Shown here: positions 11,783 to 23,209 of the stretch, piece by piece | Layout: every line of letters begins with the position of its first letter | Numbering within the stretch: position 1 is the first letter of the stretch | Source of the DNA: Narthecium ossifragum | Taxonomy: Eukaryota > Streptophyta > Magnoliopsida > Dioscoreales > Nartheciaceae | DNA length: 64,000 nucleotides | Direction: 5' to 3' | Assembly: GCA_963920575.1 (NCBI GenBank) | Contig: OY986966.1 | Span: 7,864,871-7,928,870 of the forward strand | Program-made: the position numbers and the translations under genes | The notes under the pieces: model-generated | What the model was told of the DNA's origin: nothing | The model's database searches: none | The model's input: the letters and a program-made list of their open reading frames with translations, nothing else

Positions 11783-12970
11783 GAGGAATTTCAAGATTTC
11801 ATTACATAGGCTTTGCAACCGGCTTTTCGAAAATTTTCTCGTCAAACTTGCCAAAGAGATATTATGAAATACTACAATGAGGAAAAGGAAAAGTTAATAA
11901 CATTTTTTTCTATTCTTACTTGCAAATTCTCTCTTACTTCGGATATTTGGACTTCTAGACAAAAAAAAAGTTACTTATGTATTACGGTTCATTTTATTGA
12001 TGATACTTGGATTATGCAAAAAAGAGTTATTTCTTTTGTTGTATTTGATAGTTTACATACCGGTGACAATATTGCTATGATGATTTTGAATGAACTCCAA
12101 TCCTATGGCATTTCGGATAAGATTTGTACTCTAAGTTTAGATAATGCAAGTAATAATAATGTTGCCATTGATATCCTTAGAAATTCATTACTTCTACCTT
12201 GTTCCAGTTTTTTCTTTCATGTTAGATGCATTTGCCATATATTAAATTTGATTGTTCAAAGTGCATTTGATGATGTTAAGGTTTCTATTTCTAAAGTTAG
12301 GGAGACTATTTTGTTCACCACTAGTTCGGAGCATAGGATTAGGACATTTAACCTTCTTTGTAAACACAATAATGTTAATCTTAGGAAATTACCATCGGAT
12401 GTAGGACATAGGTGGAATTCAACATATTTTATGTTAAATACCGCATTAGAATATAGAAGTATATAATAGATGAGTACATTAAACAATTTACTCATGCTTC
12501 TAATTCTACATCTTCTTCATCATTTACTTTGGAATTTATTGATGATCATGAGTGGGATGTTCTTTCTCATTTAAAAGAAATGCTTAAAATCTTTTATGAT
12601 GCTACTATCCTTTTATCCGGTTGCTATTATCCTACTATTAGTCAAGTATCAATGCAAGTTTTTTATATTCATGAATTCTTTGATAAATATAGTAATGATA
12701 TATATTTTGGGCATATGATAGCAAAAATGGAAGCAAAGTTTAATAAGTATTTTCATCCCCTTCCTTATATTTATGGTTTTTGAATTCTACTTGATCCATG
12801 CTTGAAGGATGTTGGTCTTAGTAATCTTTTTGACTCTATGTATGGTGAGTTTAATGAGAAAATGAGAGCACATTTGGGTAAAATTAAAATTAAGTTTAAT
12901 CAATTGTTTGAAGAGTATAACTCAAGATTTGATTCTAAAGTGCATGCTCCTAGTTCCTATGGATTGGCAA

Positions 12971-13751
12971 TGGGCCGGGTTTCCCCAATAACCCGCTTGA
13001 CCCACCCCGCTTGGGGCGGGGAAACGAGGCAATTATCGGGTTGGCGGGGCGGGGCGGACAAAACGGGGTGGGTTAAACGTTGGGGCGGGGCGGGGATGGG
13101 TTTTGGTCAACCCGCCCCGCTTTCGACCCGGCCCGGATATGTTTTTTAGTAACTTTTTATTAGTTCTAATAAGTTTATTCTAACTCTTTAATTTAGAACA
13201 AATGGCTAAAAAGGGTGTTGGTATAAGAATTAGTTCTAATAATATATTAGCTACTGACCACTTAAGCTTTACATGGTCACAGACCCACGAGGCCCATGAC
13301 GCATTACTTTCCATTTTTTTATATTATAAGGGACTAAGGAATAAAAGTATAAAACTAATTTATTTTAATTTTCAGCATATCTAAAGTTAAAGTTTTTTGA
13401 ATTTGAGGTTCATTTTTACATTTTGTAATTAGCATGATCTTATCTAGTGGGAACACTTGGAAGTTGAAAATTTGTTTTTTTTTAACTATGTGGCGCTTGA
13501 AAGTTCACAATATTGTATTGGTTTATATGATACTTAACAAATTTATGATAAAAATTATCGGCGTTATTAATTTTGTCGAAAGAAAATGAGAATACTAAAC
13601 GGGGCGGGGCGGGGCAGGGACGAGGGTAATGTAGATGGGGCGGGGATGGGATGAACTTCTTGCCCCGCAACAGGGCATGGGGCGGGGATGGGACAGGATA
13701 AATTGTTTTGAGGCGGGGATGGGGTTGGTGAAACCCGCCCCAACCCGCCCC
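12971..13751. mobile_element. GC-rich hAT-like MITE nested in the transposase gene
   Basis: About 780 bp interrupt the transposase between residues typical of the linker before hATC. The ends are rich in GGGGCGGG and CCCGCCCC, with the left GGGCCGGGTT facing the right AACCCGCCCC. Flanks ATTGGCAA and ATTGTCAT agree at 6 of 8 positions, consistent with a decayed 8-bp hAT duplication. The interior (13150-13580) is AT-rich and non-coding. Confidence 0.65.
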
Positions 13752-14389
13752 ATTGTCATTCCCTCTCAATCTAGCCCAAGTAAAGGTAAGGGTGTCGTAT
13801 CTTCAAGACATATTATGGTAAGTGCATTAGTAGGGAAAGGAAAAGGGAGTTCGAGCTTATCACAATCCGAGCTTAAACGATATTATAAATCGCCTCTTGA
13901 ATCATGTTCAGATATGGGAACCGAATATGATATTTTGTCATGGTGGAAAGTACAAGGATCAAGATCTTTTCCTATACTTTCCACCATAGCACGTGATTTA
14001 CTAACTATTCAAGTGTCTACTGTAGCTTCGGAAAGCGCATTTAGCACGGGAGGACGCTTGATCGACGACTACCGGACCAAATTAGACCCAAAAACGGTAC
14101 AAGCCTTAATGTGTTTACAAGATTGGTGGGGTGCCGAAAAGAGAAGTCAAGGATTGCAAATTGATGAATATGAAGATCAAGATGAGCTTGAAGTTTTAGA
14201 TTTAGATGTTTAATTTTATATTTGTAATATTAGGAAAGTGATGCATATGATAGATAGATGGGTAGGTGCCAACCTAGTTGGGATGTACTCATACTATAGT
14301 GATGCAACTGCTTTCCTAATACAATGCCAATTTTTAAGTAACCAAATGGGGTTAAGAATGTAAGTGAATATTTGCTTAATATTTTATCA

Positions 14390-15160
14390 ACCAGCTAAAG
14401 GCCCCACCATTAGATAACCTTCAGATCAAGTCCCAACCTTTAGATCTAAGTCCCCCTTCATCACAACCGTCCATCATTTCACCCCAATCCCCTTCATCTA
14501 ACTCCTCCTCCCTCATCTCTGTCGCGACTCCACCCGATCAACCCTTGCCGGAGCTCCGTCGCCGTCGTCGCGTCGCCGCACTGGCCTTGATCGGCGCTCC
14601 ATCTCTCCTCCAACCTCCACCGGCTTCCACACCGCCCGATCCCGGCCCCGACCTCTTCGCCGCGCCCAAGCTTCACCGACCTCACTGTCGTACACGCCGC
14701 TCGCAACACCTCCGTCCACGATCCTGATCTCGAGTCTCTCCCTCCCACTCCACCTCGTCGCCGGTCGCCCCAATCCAGCCACCTCGATGCCGGTCGCCCC
14801 GATCCACCGGATCCCCTTGGAAGACGGCCGCGAGCGCGGACCTCTCCGCTTCCCGTCTCCCTGATCCCGGCTTCACGAGCGGCTGGATCCCCTTACTCGT
14901 GTGCCCACGCCAATGAGCTCTGCCTCTAATGGCGTTCACCATCCTCCGACGACCTCGAGTGACCTCTCCTCCCTCTCGATCGACCCCTCCACCCATCTCC
15001 TCTACTCCTACTCGCCTATCCTCCACGCCTTCGCCGCCCGTCTGCTCCCACGCCTTCGGTCGCCCCCGATCAGCCACCTCTACGCCGGTTGCCCCGATCG
15101 AAGTCGGAGCGGCGTCGTCGCCGACTCCGATCGGGAGAGTGGTTGGGCCCCTTTTTTTTT
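14390..15160. other. GC-rich non-repetitive segment inside the hAT element
   Basis: Between the transposase stop (14213) and the right subterminal repeats lies 14500-15130. It is strongly GC-rich and codon-like on both strands, but no reading frame has a recognisable domain. It could be a captured host 5' exon or promoter fragment, or simply CG-rich filler. Position 15150-15162 is a T run. Nothing is assignable at 14214-14390. Confidence 0.3.
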
Positions 15161-17301
15161 TTTAAAGAACTGGACTGGGCCTAACCCGGCTTGGTCCCGT
15201 CCAGCCCAGTCTCCAAGCCGGGCAGGGCCATAACTGGGCCGGACCGGGTGGAAGGCCTTTTGGGCCCGGTACTGGCCCGGCCCGGTCCGGATGCTTACAA
15301 GGGTCGGACCGGGTATTGCCTCCAACCCGGCCCGGCCCGGGTCAGATGGACACCCCTAGGCAAGATTGAAATTTCTACTAATTCATTAAAGATCATAAAC
15401 TACTGATTTATACATATATGTCAAAAAACCTCAAAATGAAAAAAATTATACATTTAACATAATTCTCGAAGGATATTTATATACAAAAACTGCCAAAAAG
15501 GTACAACAGTCCCCAAAAACCTCAAATGCCTCCAGACGTCGACGAGCCATCAAGAGCATGTCCAACTGGTGCTACGGAAGAAGAGCTGGCGCCTACAACT
15601 ATAAAACACAGCTCATGTAGGAGTGAGCGATAAGCTCAGTATGGTTCTATATTATGACGCTCACAAAGGAAAGGTAACAATAAAGTCCCAGGTTCCTCTT
15701 TAGGGGACAAACACACGTTATGAACTTTGCCTACCTCAGGGCACGCACTCTGATGACCTCCACGGTCAATAGTCGTCCCTCTCAAACCAAGCGCTCCAGC
15801 GCTGAACAACCTGGATAGGACATAGGGAGATACGTAACTTCCCCTACTGAAATGAGACTGAGACCGGAACCTAAGATGATCTCTATACCTCAATCAGAGA
15901 AGTTTCAGTCAGCTGGACAGTATCCTCGATAACATAGATTCAATATTATAATCGGATCCTAAACTTTGCTACCTAGTATCGGTCCTAAGGCTAGATCCGA
16001 GCTGCCCGAGCCTCCGGATCGGCGAAACCCCAATTCGCCCACGTCCTAGCCTAATGCTTCTAATACAAACAACAGTGCATGCAATGTTCATGCGCACATA
16101 ATTAAATCAATTAATGCAACAATATGCCAAGCGGTATACATGTCTAGACTAGATCCGAGCTACCCGAGCCTCCCAATTGGCGAAATCCCAATTTGCCCAC
16201 GTCCTAGCCTAATTCTTCTAATGCAAACAACAGTGCATGCAATATCCACACGCACATAATTAAATCAGAACATGCAACAATATGTCAAGCGATATACATG
16301 TCTAGGCATAGCATCACTACTAGCCCTAAAGGGTGAACATATATAAATAAGCATTAGTTCGTACAGTGGAACCACAACCCGCTAACAACAGTAAAGCAAG
16401 TCTATAACATGCGAGCATTGATATAAAACCAGAATTTCACAATTTATGTCTACTGTTAAACCGCATCCAAAACACTCGCCAAAACCCTCAAAAATCCACT
16501 AATAATAGCATGCATGCTTCCTAACATCATTGGCTATCTATCATGAAAGAAACCCAATCAAAGAAACAGGAAAAATCCCTATTCAAGGCTGGTGGTCGAT
16601 GTCACGGTTGACCTTGAGATGAGTCAAAGCTGGCGGTCTATCAGAGCATCGACCCTGGGAAACCAAAGTGGCAATAAAGGCTCACAGTTTATGTGAAGGT
16701 AGACCGTGGAACCTAAGTAAACAAAAGCTGGGAATCGCAATCGATCATGGAGCCTGTGTAAGGCAGAAATATGGGAAGTTTTGTTCTGACACAGTTAGGG
16801 ATAAAAATTCACCAAAATTCATAAACTATTCAAAAAAATATGAAATCAATTGGGTTTGGAAGAAGACTCAAGGATCTCCAACTTTTATGTTGAAGGTTTC
16901 TCGAGATTATGCAAGTAAGTGCTCCAATTTGGGCTCGAACGGGCAATCTCAGTGAAGAACAGAAAATCCAGAAATTAACTGAGGAAAATATGATCAGATC
17001 AGGATTGAATCCAAATAAAACCTAATCAAACTTCAATCAGTAATCAAACAACCCTAAAAGTATCATATAATAAGAAGCAAACAAAGAAAAAACAACCTAA
17101 TCTAGAGATTTAGCTTAACGCAAGCTAAACTCAAGCTAACTGTAAGAACCCTACCTTACTACATTAATCCACCTTTCAACTAGCTCCTCTCTCCTCCTCG
17201 TCGCCTCTAAACTCGCCGGAGAACGCTGATGGAGCTCTCTCTCTCAAGGCTTCATTCACGACGAGAAGGAAGAAGGAGAAGAAGGAACGTGGGAGGCAGG
17301 G

Positions 17302-17724
17302 TGTCGCGCCCCAACCCACGAAAGCCCAACCGGGCCGGGCGACGCGAACCGGAACCTAACAACTGCAAAAATATTTGGCGAGGGTTCCCTCTAACTTATT
17401 GGTCTCCCTAAGCAATTTATCAAATACCCTCGATTAGCAAGACTACAATTTATAGAAACCTCAAACGAAAATTACAAGTTCTTATCAGTTTAATATCTGA
17501 TACGTGAGCCTCTAAGGGGGTTGGGTTGTGAGACCCGGGGTACCTAGGTGTCGGTGTTCACCTGGAGGGCATGTGGCCGAATCAGGTAACCGGGTAAGCA
17601 ACCCTACGTATATAATAAGTATATTAGTAACCCTTATAAGACACAACGCGTGTCGGGTGGGGCCCTCGGGTGGATCCTGGACGGAGCCCGCTCTGGACGG
17701 CCCCGGACGGTGGGGACCGTTACA
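17302..17724 (-). mobile_element. 423-bp solo LTR nested in the family-1 LTR
   Basis: The element has TG...CA ends (TGTCGCGCCC ... ACCGTTACA). It is flanked by the perfect 5-bp target duplication CAGGG at 17297-17301 and 17725-17729. It splits the purine-rich part of the family-1 LTR, whose sequence continues on both sides. The terminal GGGGCGCGACA (read on the minus strand) is the same as the 3' terminus of family-1 LTRs, but the length and interior differ. The orientation is inferred from that terminus. Confidence 0.8.
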
Positions 17725-18079
17725 CAGGGGAAGGAAAAGAAAGAGAAGGAAGAGGTAAGGGGGTATTTAAAAGGGGGTCCAGCGAACTGCCCTGATACAA
17801 TGACTGACATGCTACAGTGCGAATCGATCGACCGTTTTGATCTTTCCCGATCGAGAGCGTTTATAAGGATCTAATCAAATACATATATCAATTCAAGACA
17901 GTGTGTGCACTACGCGGGTGTGAAACCGACCACCAAGGTGCAATTTACCAAATTACCCTTGGGGTCCAAAATCAACAATACAATCAAACAGATTGCGCTT
18001 GACGCGAAAACATGCCAACAAGGCACGACCCCCGACCTACGCGGTCGAGCTAGGTTAAAGAACGAGTCCTCACAATATA

Positions 18080-18660
18080 TGTATATGTATATATATATAT
18101 TATAGTACATTACATCATATTATGTTAATGTATTATAATTATATATAATATAATCAAGAATATATATTATATTTTATATAGTGTATTGTATTATATAATA
18201 TATAATATACTATAATATTAGTTCTATATGTTAAATACTATTATATACATCATCATTGTGTATATTTTCGATTATATATTATATTATATTATGTTAAATA
18301 TATTTTATTTATACATTTATAAATAATCAAGAATATATGCTATATTACATAATATATTGTAATATATAATATATATTCTAGTAGTATAACATTTTTATAT
18401 TATATTATATATATTATTTGTTGCACAAACTTGGATGCATCTATACATTAAAATTTATAATCAAAATATAAATGAAAACCTCAATACCCATAGAATTAAA
18501 AAAAGAAGAAAAAAAAGTAAACTATATCTATCCATATTCCACCTTTTACATCCAAACACTATTTTCCTATTACAAACAATCATTATTGATTTATCCATAA
18601 TATTCAACTAAACATCATTAGAATACCAATAGAATAACAAACCCAAAATTCAACTAAACA
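18080..18660. repeat. AT-rich low-complexity tract
   Basis: Positions 18080-18430 are almost pure TA-rich sequence with ATATATTA-like words. Positions 18580-18680 repeat an AACATCATTA(G/A)AA phrase twice. There is no gene or identifiable transposon end. Confidence 0.7.
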
Positions 18661-18679
18661 TCATTAAAATTTATAACCC

Positions 18680-19845
18680 AAAATTCTTGACTGAAGGAGG
18701 ATGGAACCTTGATAGTTTGAATACAAGTTGTCATCCCTCTATGGTGGGAAGAATTGTGCAGACCCAGGTTGCTAGGAGGGATAAGGTCCGTTGGGCTTTT
18801 GGTAATGCAGGCCACCTATCTACTGCTTCTGCATATTGTTTTTTAGCAGGGAAGGGGATTGCTCTTAGTAATTGTGATGAGAGGTGGAGTTTGGTTTGGA
18901 GGTTGCCAGCAGGCCCGTGAGTTCAACACTTTATCTGGAAAGTGTTGCATGGGAAATTGGCGATTAGGGAGAGTCTATGGAGGTATTGTGGCGCCTCAGA
19001 CAGGGATTGCCCTAGATGTAGGCAAGGCCCGGAGACTATCTTCCATGCTATCTTGGAGTGCCCACTGATACGAAGGATCTTTGATGCATCGCTGTTGAAG
19101 AGGACTTGCCAGGTCTTGCTGGGAGCCCAATGGAGATTTGGCAAGGTCTCTTTGCCTCTTCAGGTCACGCTCGCGCCAGAACTTTGAAGACTATTATAGG
19201 ATATGGAGTGTGGATCATCTGGAAAGACAGAAATAAAATTGTGTTTGAAGGGGAAGGGGATTCGGCGAATGTACTGGTGAGGAGAATCCGGCGTCAGGCT
19301 GTGGAGTTTAGTGAGAAGAAGAAGAATGAAAATATTGAGAGGGGGACGGAGGTGAAGGGTACTGTGGTGCAGGTCGATGGTGCTTTTGATCAAAGAACTA
19401 GGGAGGCAGCGGTCAGTGCTGTGTGTGTGGATGCGCAGGATAATGTGATTTGGGCCATGGGGACACCAGTTGAAGCAAGCTCTGTTTTACACACTGAGAT
19501 GTTGGCTATTGAGATGGGGTTGACGTCTTGCAGAGCACAGGGGCTATTCAAGGCTATTCTCATGTCGGATTCGATGATGGCGGTGCAGATTGTGAAGGGT
19601 TTTCGAGTTTGGCCGACGGAGGTTATGCCAACGGCGAGGAATATTTGGAAAGAGATCTTGTTTTTGGAGTCAGCTCTGTTTTTGCATTTTCCTAGATCTT
19701 GTAATGCTAGGGCTGATGGGATTGTGAGATGGTGTCGTCAACGCGGAACTCAATTTAACTGGGTTCCGGAGGATGGCATGAATGTCTTGGATAGTTTATT
19801 GCTGTAAGATTTTAGCCTTTGGGCTCAACTAATCAAAAAAAAAAA
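18680..19845 (+). pseudogene. 3' end of a LINE (zf-RVT plus RNase H), copy A
   Basis: The first part (18690-19190, with frame changes at about 18917 and 19187) encodes a reverse-transcriptase zinc-binding domain with the pattern C-P-R-C ... H-A-I-L-E-C-P. The second part (19260-19807) is an intact-looking RNase H domain: Q-V-D-G-A-F, then T-E-M-L-A-I-E, then M-S-D-S-M-M-A, then N-A-R-A-D. These carry the expected D-E-D-D residues. The stop at 19804-19806 is followed by an A-rich tail at about 19836-19847, as expected for a LINE 3' end. The upstream endonuclease and reverse-transcriptase domains are absent, as in 5'-truncated insertions. Confidence 0.82.
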
Positions 19846-20004
19846 ACCCCCAAAATTCTCTTAATCCGGAATAAACTATCGCTCGACCAAACGGCCCTTT
19901 TGAGAGAGAAATATATAATATGGACAATGACACAAATGTTGAGAATTTATCGATGACTACGCAACAAGACAAGTGCCTCAAGGAGGGGTGTTGGTGGGGA
20001 TTTA

Positions 20005-20790
20005 ATGCAGGATAATGGTTGGGATGAATTCAACCTGAGAGAGTGGTTTCATCCTTGTGTGATGGACCGGGTGCTTGAATGTCCTGTGAGAACAGGTGGT
20101 GATGATGTTAAATGGGAGTGTGATAAATCTAATCTGGGCGTGTGACTGTGGCTTCAGCTTATAACCTGCTTTTACAACGTGGAGGTTGTATTTCTGCAGA
20201 GGACCAGCAAGAGCTTTGGTCAAGTTTATGGAGGATCCCGGTTGGTCCGCGTGTGCGCCAATTTCTTTGGAAGGCTATTCGTGGAAAGCTTCCGATACGC
20301 GAGTTCATTTGGCTTTATTGTTGTTCACCGTATCTGGAATGCCCAAGATGCGGTGCGGAGAGGGAAACATTAGACATTAGTGGAATTCCCCGGGTCGATA
20401 GAAGTGTTTCGAAGGCTCTTGTTGGAGTTTGAACCATCAATGGTTGAGTGGACTTGGGAGGATTTTTTGGATGTCTTTGCAGCCTCCTCGTCGAAGCCGG
20501 CAATGAAGGAATGCAAGGCCCTGGTTGGTTATGGGTTATGGTTTTGCTGGAAAGATAGAAATAGAGCAATCTTTGAAGATGGGAGTGAGGAGCCGGGGAT
20601 AGTGGCTAGACGGGCGGGCGCATCAGTAGACTATGGAGTTTCTAAGAAATATGAAGCCTAATCATGTTACTAAGGTAGATGGGTTGCCTACTATTCAGGT
20701 TGATGCCTTTGTAGCCTTGGATTTTACTAGGGGAGCAGTTGTTGCTATTTGCTAAGGTAGATGGGTTGCCTACTATTCAGGTTGATCCTC
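20005..20790 (+). pseudogene. 3' LINE fragment, copy B, more decayed
   Basis: It has the same layout as the copy at 18680: an R-E-W-F-H-P phrase at about 20035-20055, then the zf-RVT region V-A-S-A-Y-N-L-L-L, L-W-R-I-P-V-G-P and Y-L-E-C-P-R-C. Frameshifts lie near 20145 and 20395. A 34-bp word beginning CTAAGGTAGATGGGTTGCC is directly repeated at about 20671 and 20752. The RNase H domain is largely missing. It is related to copy A in order and motifs but clearly a different insertion. Confidence 0.7.
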
Positions 20791-20976
20791 AAGGTGCAAC
20801 TAAATTAAAACTCCTATAAACTGTTTCATTTTTTTACACATTGGCATCCTTTTGTTAAAATCCCCCCGTGTGAGGTGCTATGGGGCTCAAATCCTCTTGA
20901 GGATCATGTAGTGGTTATAAAGGTATTGCCCAACCTAATCCAGGATTAAAGACTACTTTCTTATTATATCAATACA

Positions 20977-21264
20977 CTAGGTGGTGGGCCCGTGCCACCT
21001 GGCACGGCTAACTGCCCGTTAACTACCTTGTGGATCTTATAAGCTAGATAAGTATGTATATTTAAAACTAATCTCCTGGTTTATGATTATAAGGATGTAT
21101 ATTTAAAACTAACCTAAGGAAGATGATAAAAATATACAAAGTTAACTTAGAAAAATATACATGTAAATAAACTAATAGGAGGTAAACGGTTGTAACCGTT
21201 ATTGCTCCTTATAAGGTTGATATACATTAGCCCAGCGACTAGGATTAACTAGTATAAAATAAGA
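20977..21264 (-). mobile_element. Candidate small non-autonomous Helitron
   Basis: Read on the minus strand, the 3' end has a stem of 8 bp (CCGTGCCA / TGGCACGG, plus-strand 20990-20997 and 21000-21007). About nine bases then lead to CTAG at 20977-20980, followed by T in the flank. A candidate 5' end, TCTTATTTTATACTAG, starts at 21264 and is preceded by A, so insertion would be between A and T as Helitrons require. There is no coding capacity. The 5' end is less certain than the 3' end. Confidence 0.45.
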
Positions 21265-23209
21265 TACACATTAAAGGTATATTTTAGTTGTTTTACTCTC
21301 ATGCAGCCATTTTGCATATAAACCTACCAATATTTGGGCTATTCTACGTTCAAAGGAATATAATCAATAAGGATAAAATTCAATTAAACTTGATGATTAT
21401 TTACACAATTAATACGAGACTTTGATCCATGTGCATACACTTCTCATTTTATGAAGATTTTTGCCCAATGATATCTTCTTTTAAGGCTATAAATAGAGAA
21501 AGTCCATCTAATCCCTCACTCTTCCTAAAAGGAAAGATATATGGACGGTAATTTAGATACTAGTTAATCCAACGGTTGAGATCGAGATCATTCTCATATC
21601 TTATTCTTTCCTTTTTCCTTTTCGAACAGATAAAATGCGATGTTGATCTCTATTCGTTAGATGAAAATCCAACGGCTCCATTTCTGTATCTATAAGCGTA
21701 GCAACTTAGACGCAATACAGCCAGTTATCTTCAGTAAGATGTCAAAAATAAAAACCCAGAGGTTGGCAACATGATCATAAAACAGATCTCTGATTGTTGG
21801 CTCACTGTCAGATGCCGGCCGCTACCATTGCGCCGAAGCACCACCCCACCACCCAAGATCACCGGAACCTCTTCCGCCACCAGCTTTGAGGGGATGCACA
21901 GCTGCTTGCGTTCAGTATGAAATCTAGAACAAGGTTTTGAGAAGGAACATTACCGTGCTAGAAAGCAAGTCCATCCCAGGATTGCTTATGGTACACTGGC
22001 AGAAGAGTAGACAATGCAAATGAGCAGTCAATGACCAGAATATTTCAGATAGGAACGTTTCCATCAAGCTGCAGAAAGTAGATCCGATGGAAAACTTTTG
22101 GCCATCCAGAACAGTTCCTCAATAGAAGCCACTAAAATGCACAATATTTCAGACCTGATTTGAAATTATTATGCTGGGAGGCAGACAAAAAATATGCTCC
22201 ATGAGTTTCCATCTACAAAAATGTCACGAAGCTATAACATCCTTATGAATTCAAATATCCAGTGGCCATCAATGAGTACTTAAATAACAAGGCATTCCAC
22301 ATCCAAGTCATCCACTTTCAGAAGCAAATAACTAACTCTCAATGGAAAGCTTCAAACAAACATCCCGTAATTCCAGAGCAAACAAAACAGAATTTCAAGT
22401 AGTAAATGAATCAAAAATAGTACTAAAGAAACCGATTGGAGAAAGTGCCAGTTCAGGAGGTAAACGAGACAAATATAGATACTAAAAGAAAATTGCCAGT
22501 TTGGAGTTTGAAAGGACTACAAAGCTGGTCCGATCTGTGGATAGAGATTGATGTCAAACTCTGCAGATTGTCTTGGTGTTTTAAAGTCGCTACAATCAAA
22601 CCAGGTATGATGAGCAATAATCTCAACATAGGGCTAAGGAACAATCAGTACGATTTCTCAGTATTCTTACTTTGTTTTGGCTGATTATCGGCAAAGTCTG
22701 CATAGTATCCTGCAGAAGTACAAGACTTGTAAGCCCTTTTGTCTCATATGTCCAACTTGAAAGGATGCTTTGGCAAACAGAGTGAACAACCAAAGACTAG
22801 AACCTCTCACACAGCTGAAGATTAAGGCTTATGATAAAATCAACAGACTGAAAAACAAGTTTTTAATCATACCCAAAGTCCTAGTTTCATCACACACGAA
22901 TGTGCATACTTGACGTCCTCAAACTTCTCACAACCCTCTGGGAACTAATCGTCTTGGTTATTTCTCCACTCGTATAACCTGAACACTCTACCTGCAAAGA
23001 CTTAGATACAAGAAAAGTAGTGAAGTTAGATTCGTTGATCTTGTTCCAAGCCCACGTTATGACAAGTCAAACTGACCATCCTTTTTCATTTACACCACTA
23101 CTATTACACTCCATTCAGTCAGCAGATCCAAGCATCAAAGGGGATAGTGTTTCAACTTCCCTCTTTCTGTTGTTCTTACAAACAACCAAGAAGAGCAAGA
23201 GCTCAAATG
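21265..23209. other. Region downstream of the AFC2-like gene, no further gene recognised
   Basis: It lies 3' of the AFC2-like stop codon at 23210, so the 3' UTR probably occupies its right part. A plus-strand TATA-like CTATAAATAG occurs at about 21490 without a recognisable gene after it. A TTTAGATACTAGTTAATCCAACGG-like phrase near 21555 resembles part of the candidate Helitron 5' end. Small reading frames at 22436 and 23020 show no domain. Confidence 0.4.

Larger units (their letters stand above)
9734..14213 (+). pseudogene. hAT transposase, BED zinc finger and hATC domain, broken
   Basis: The start at 9734 gives an acidic N-terminus, then a BED finger at residues about 55-110 (C-S-I-C ... 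H-L-T-R-H-I-A-K-H). The reading frame stops at 10209, where a solo LTR is inserted, and resumes at 11788. An RNase-H-like core follows (L-T-S-D-I-W-T-S at about 11932; L-D-N-A-S-N-N at about 12138). A frameshift occurs near 12460 and an in-frame stop at 12781. The next piece (12802-12970) is cut by a MITE. The last piece, 13760-14213, carries the C-terminal hATC dimerisation motif V-A-S-E-S-A-F-S-T-G-G-R. It belongs to the RICESLEEPER/BED-hAT group. The product is not functional as it stands. Confidence 0.9.
9124..15358 (+). mobile_element. hAT superfamily DNA transposon, 6.2 kb, with nested insertions
   Basis: Terminal inverted repeats are TAGGGGTGTCCA at 9124 and TGGACACCCCTA at 15347-15358. 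A perfect 8-bp target duplication GGCAAGAT lies at 9116-9123 and 15359-15366, as expected for hAT. Both subterminal regions (9145-9300 and 15165-15345) are packed with GGCCCGG/CCGGGCC words. Inside is a broken BED-hAT transposase gene (9734-14213), a 1.57-kb solo LTR (10210-11782) and a GC-rich MITE (12971-13751). The transposase is disrupted, so the copy can no longer move itself. Confidence 0.92.
8996..18074 (-). mobile_element. Family-1 solo LTR, interrupted by two later insertions
   Basis: Ends: TGTCACACTC at 8996 (the LTR 3' end, read from the minus strand) and ...GTCCTCACA at 18074 (the LTR 5' end TGTGAGGAC). A perfect 5-bp target duplication ATATA lies at 8991-8995 and 18075-18079. The LTR pieces are 8996-9123, 15367-17301 and 17730-18074, about 2.4 kb in total, matching the 2.37-kb copy at 53682. 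The interruptions are a hAT transposon (9124-15358) and a 423-bp solo LTR (17302-17724), each with its own target duplication. A segment of about 190 bp inside the LTR is also tandemly repeated at 15985-16150 and 16145-16310. Confidence 0.85.

Noticed and set aside
21470..21560. Promoter of an unknown plus-strand gene
   Set aside because: A TATA-like box is present, but no reading frame with a domain follows within several kb on the plus strand.
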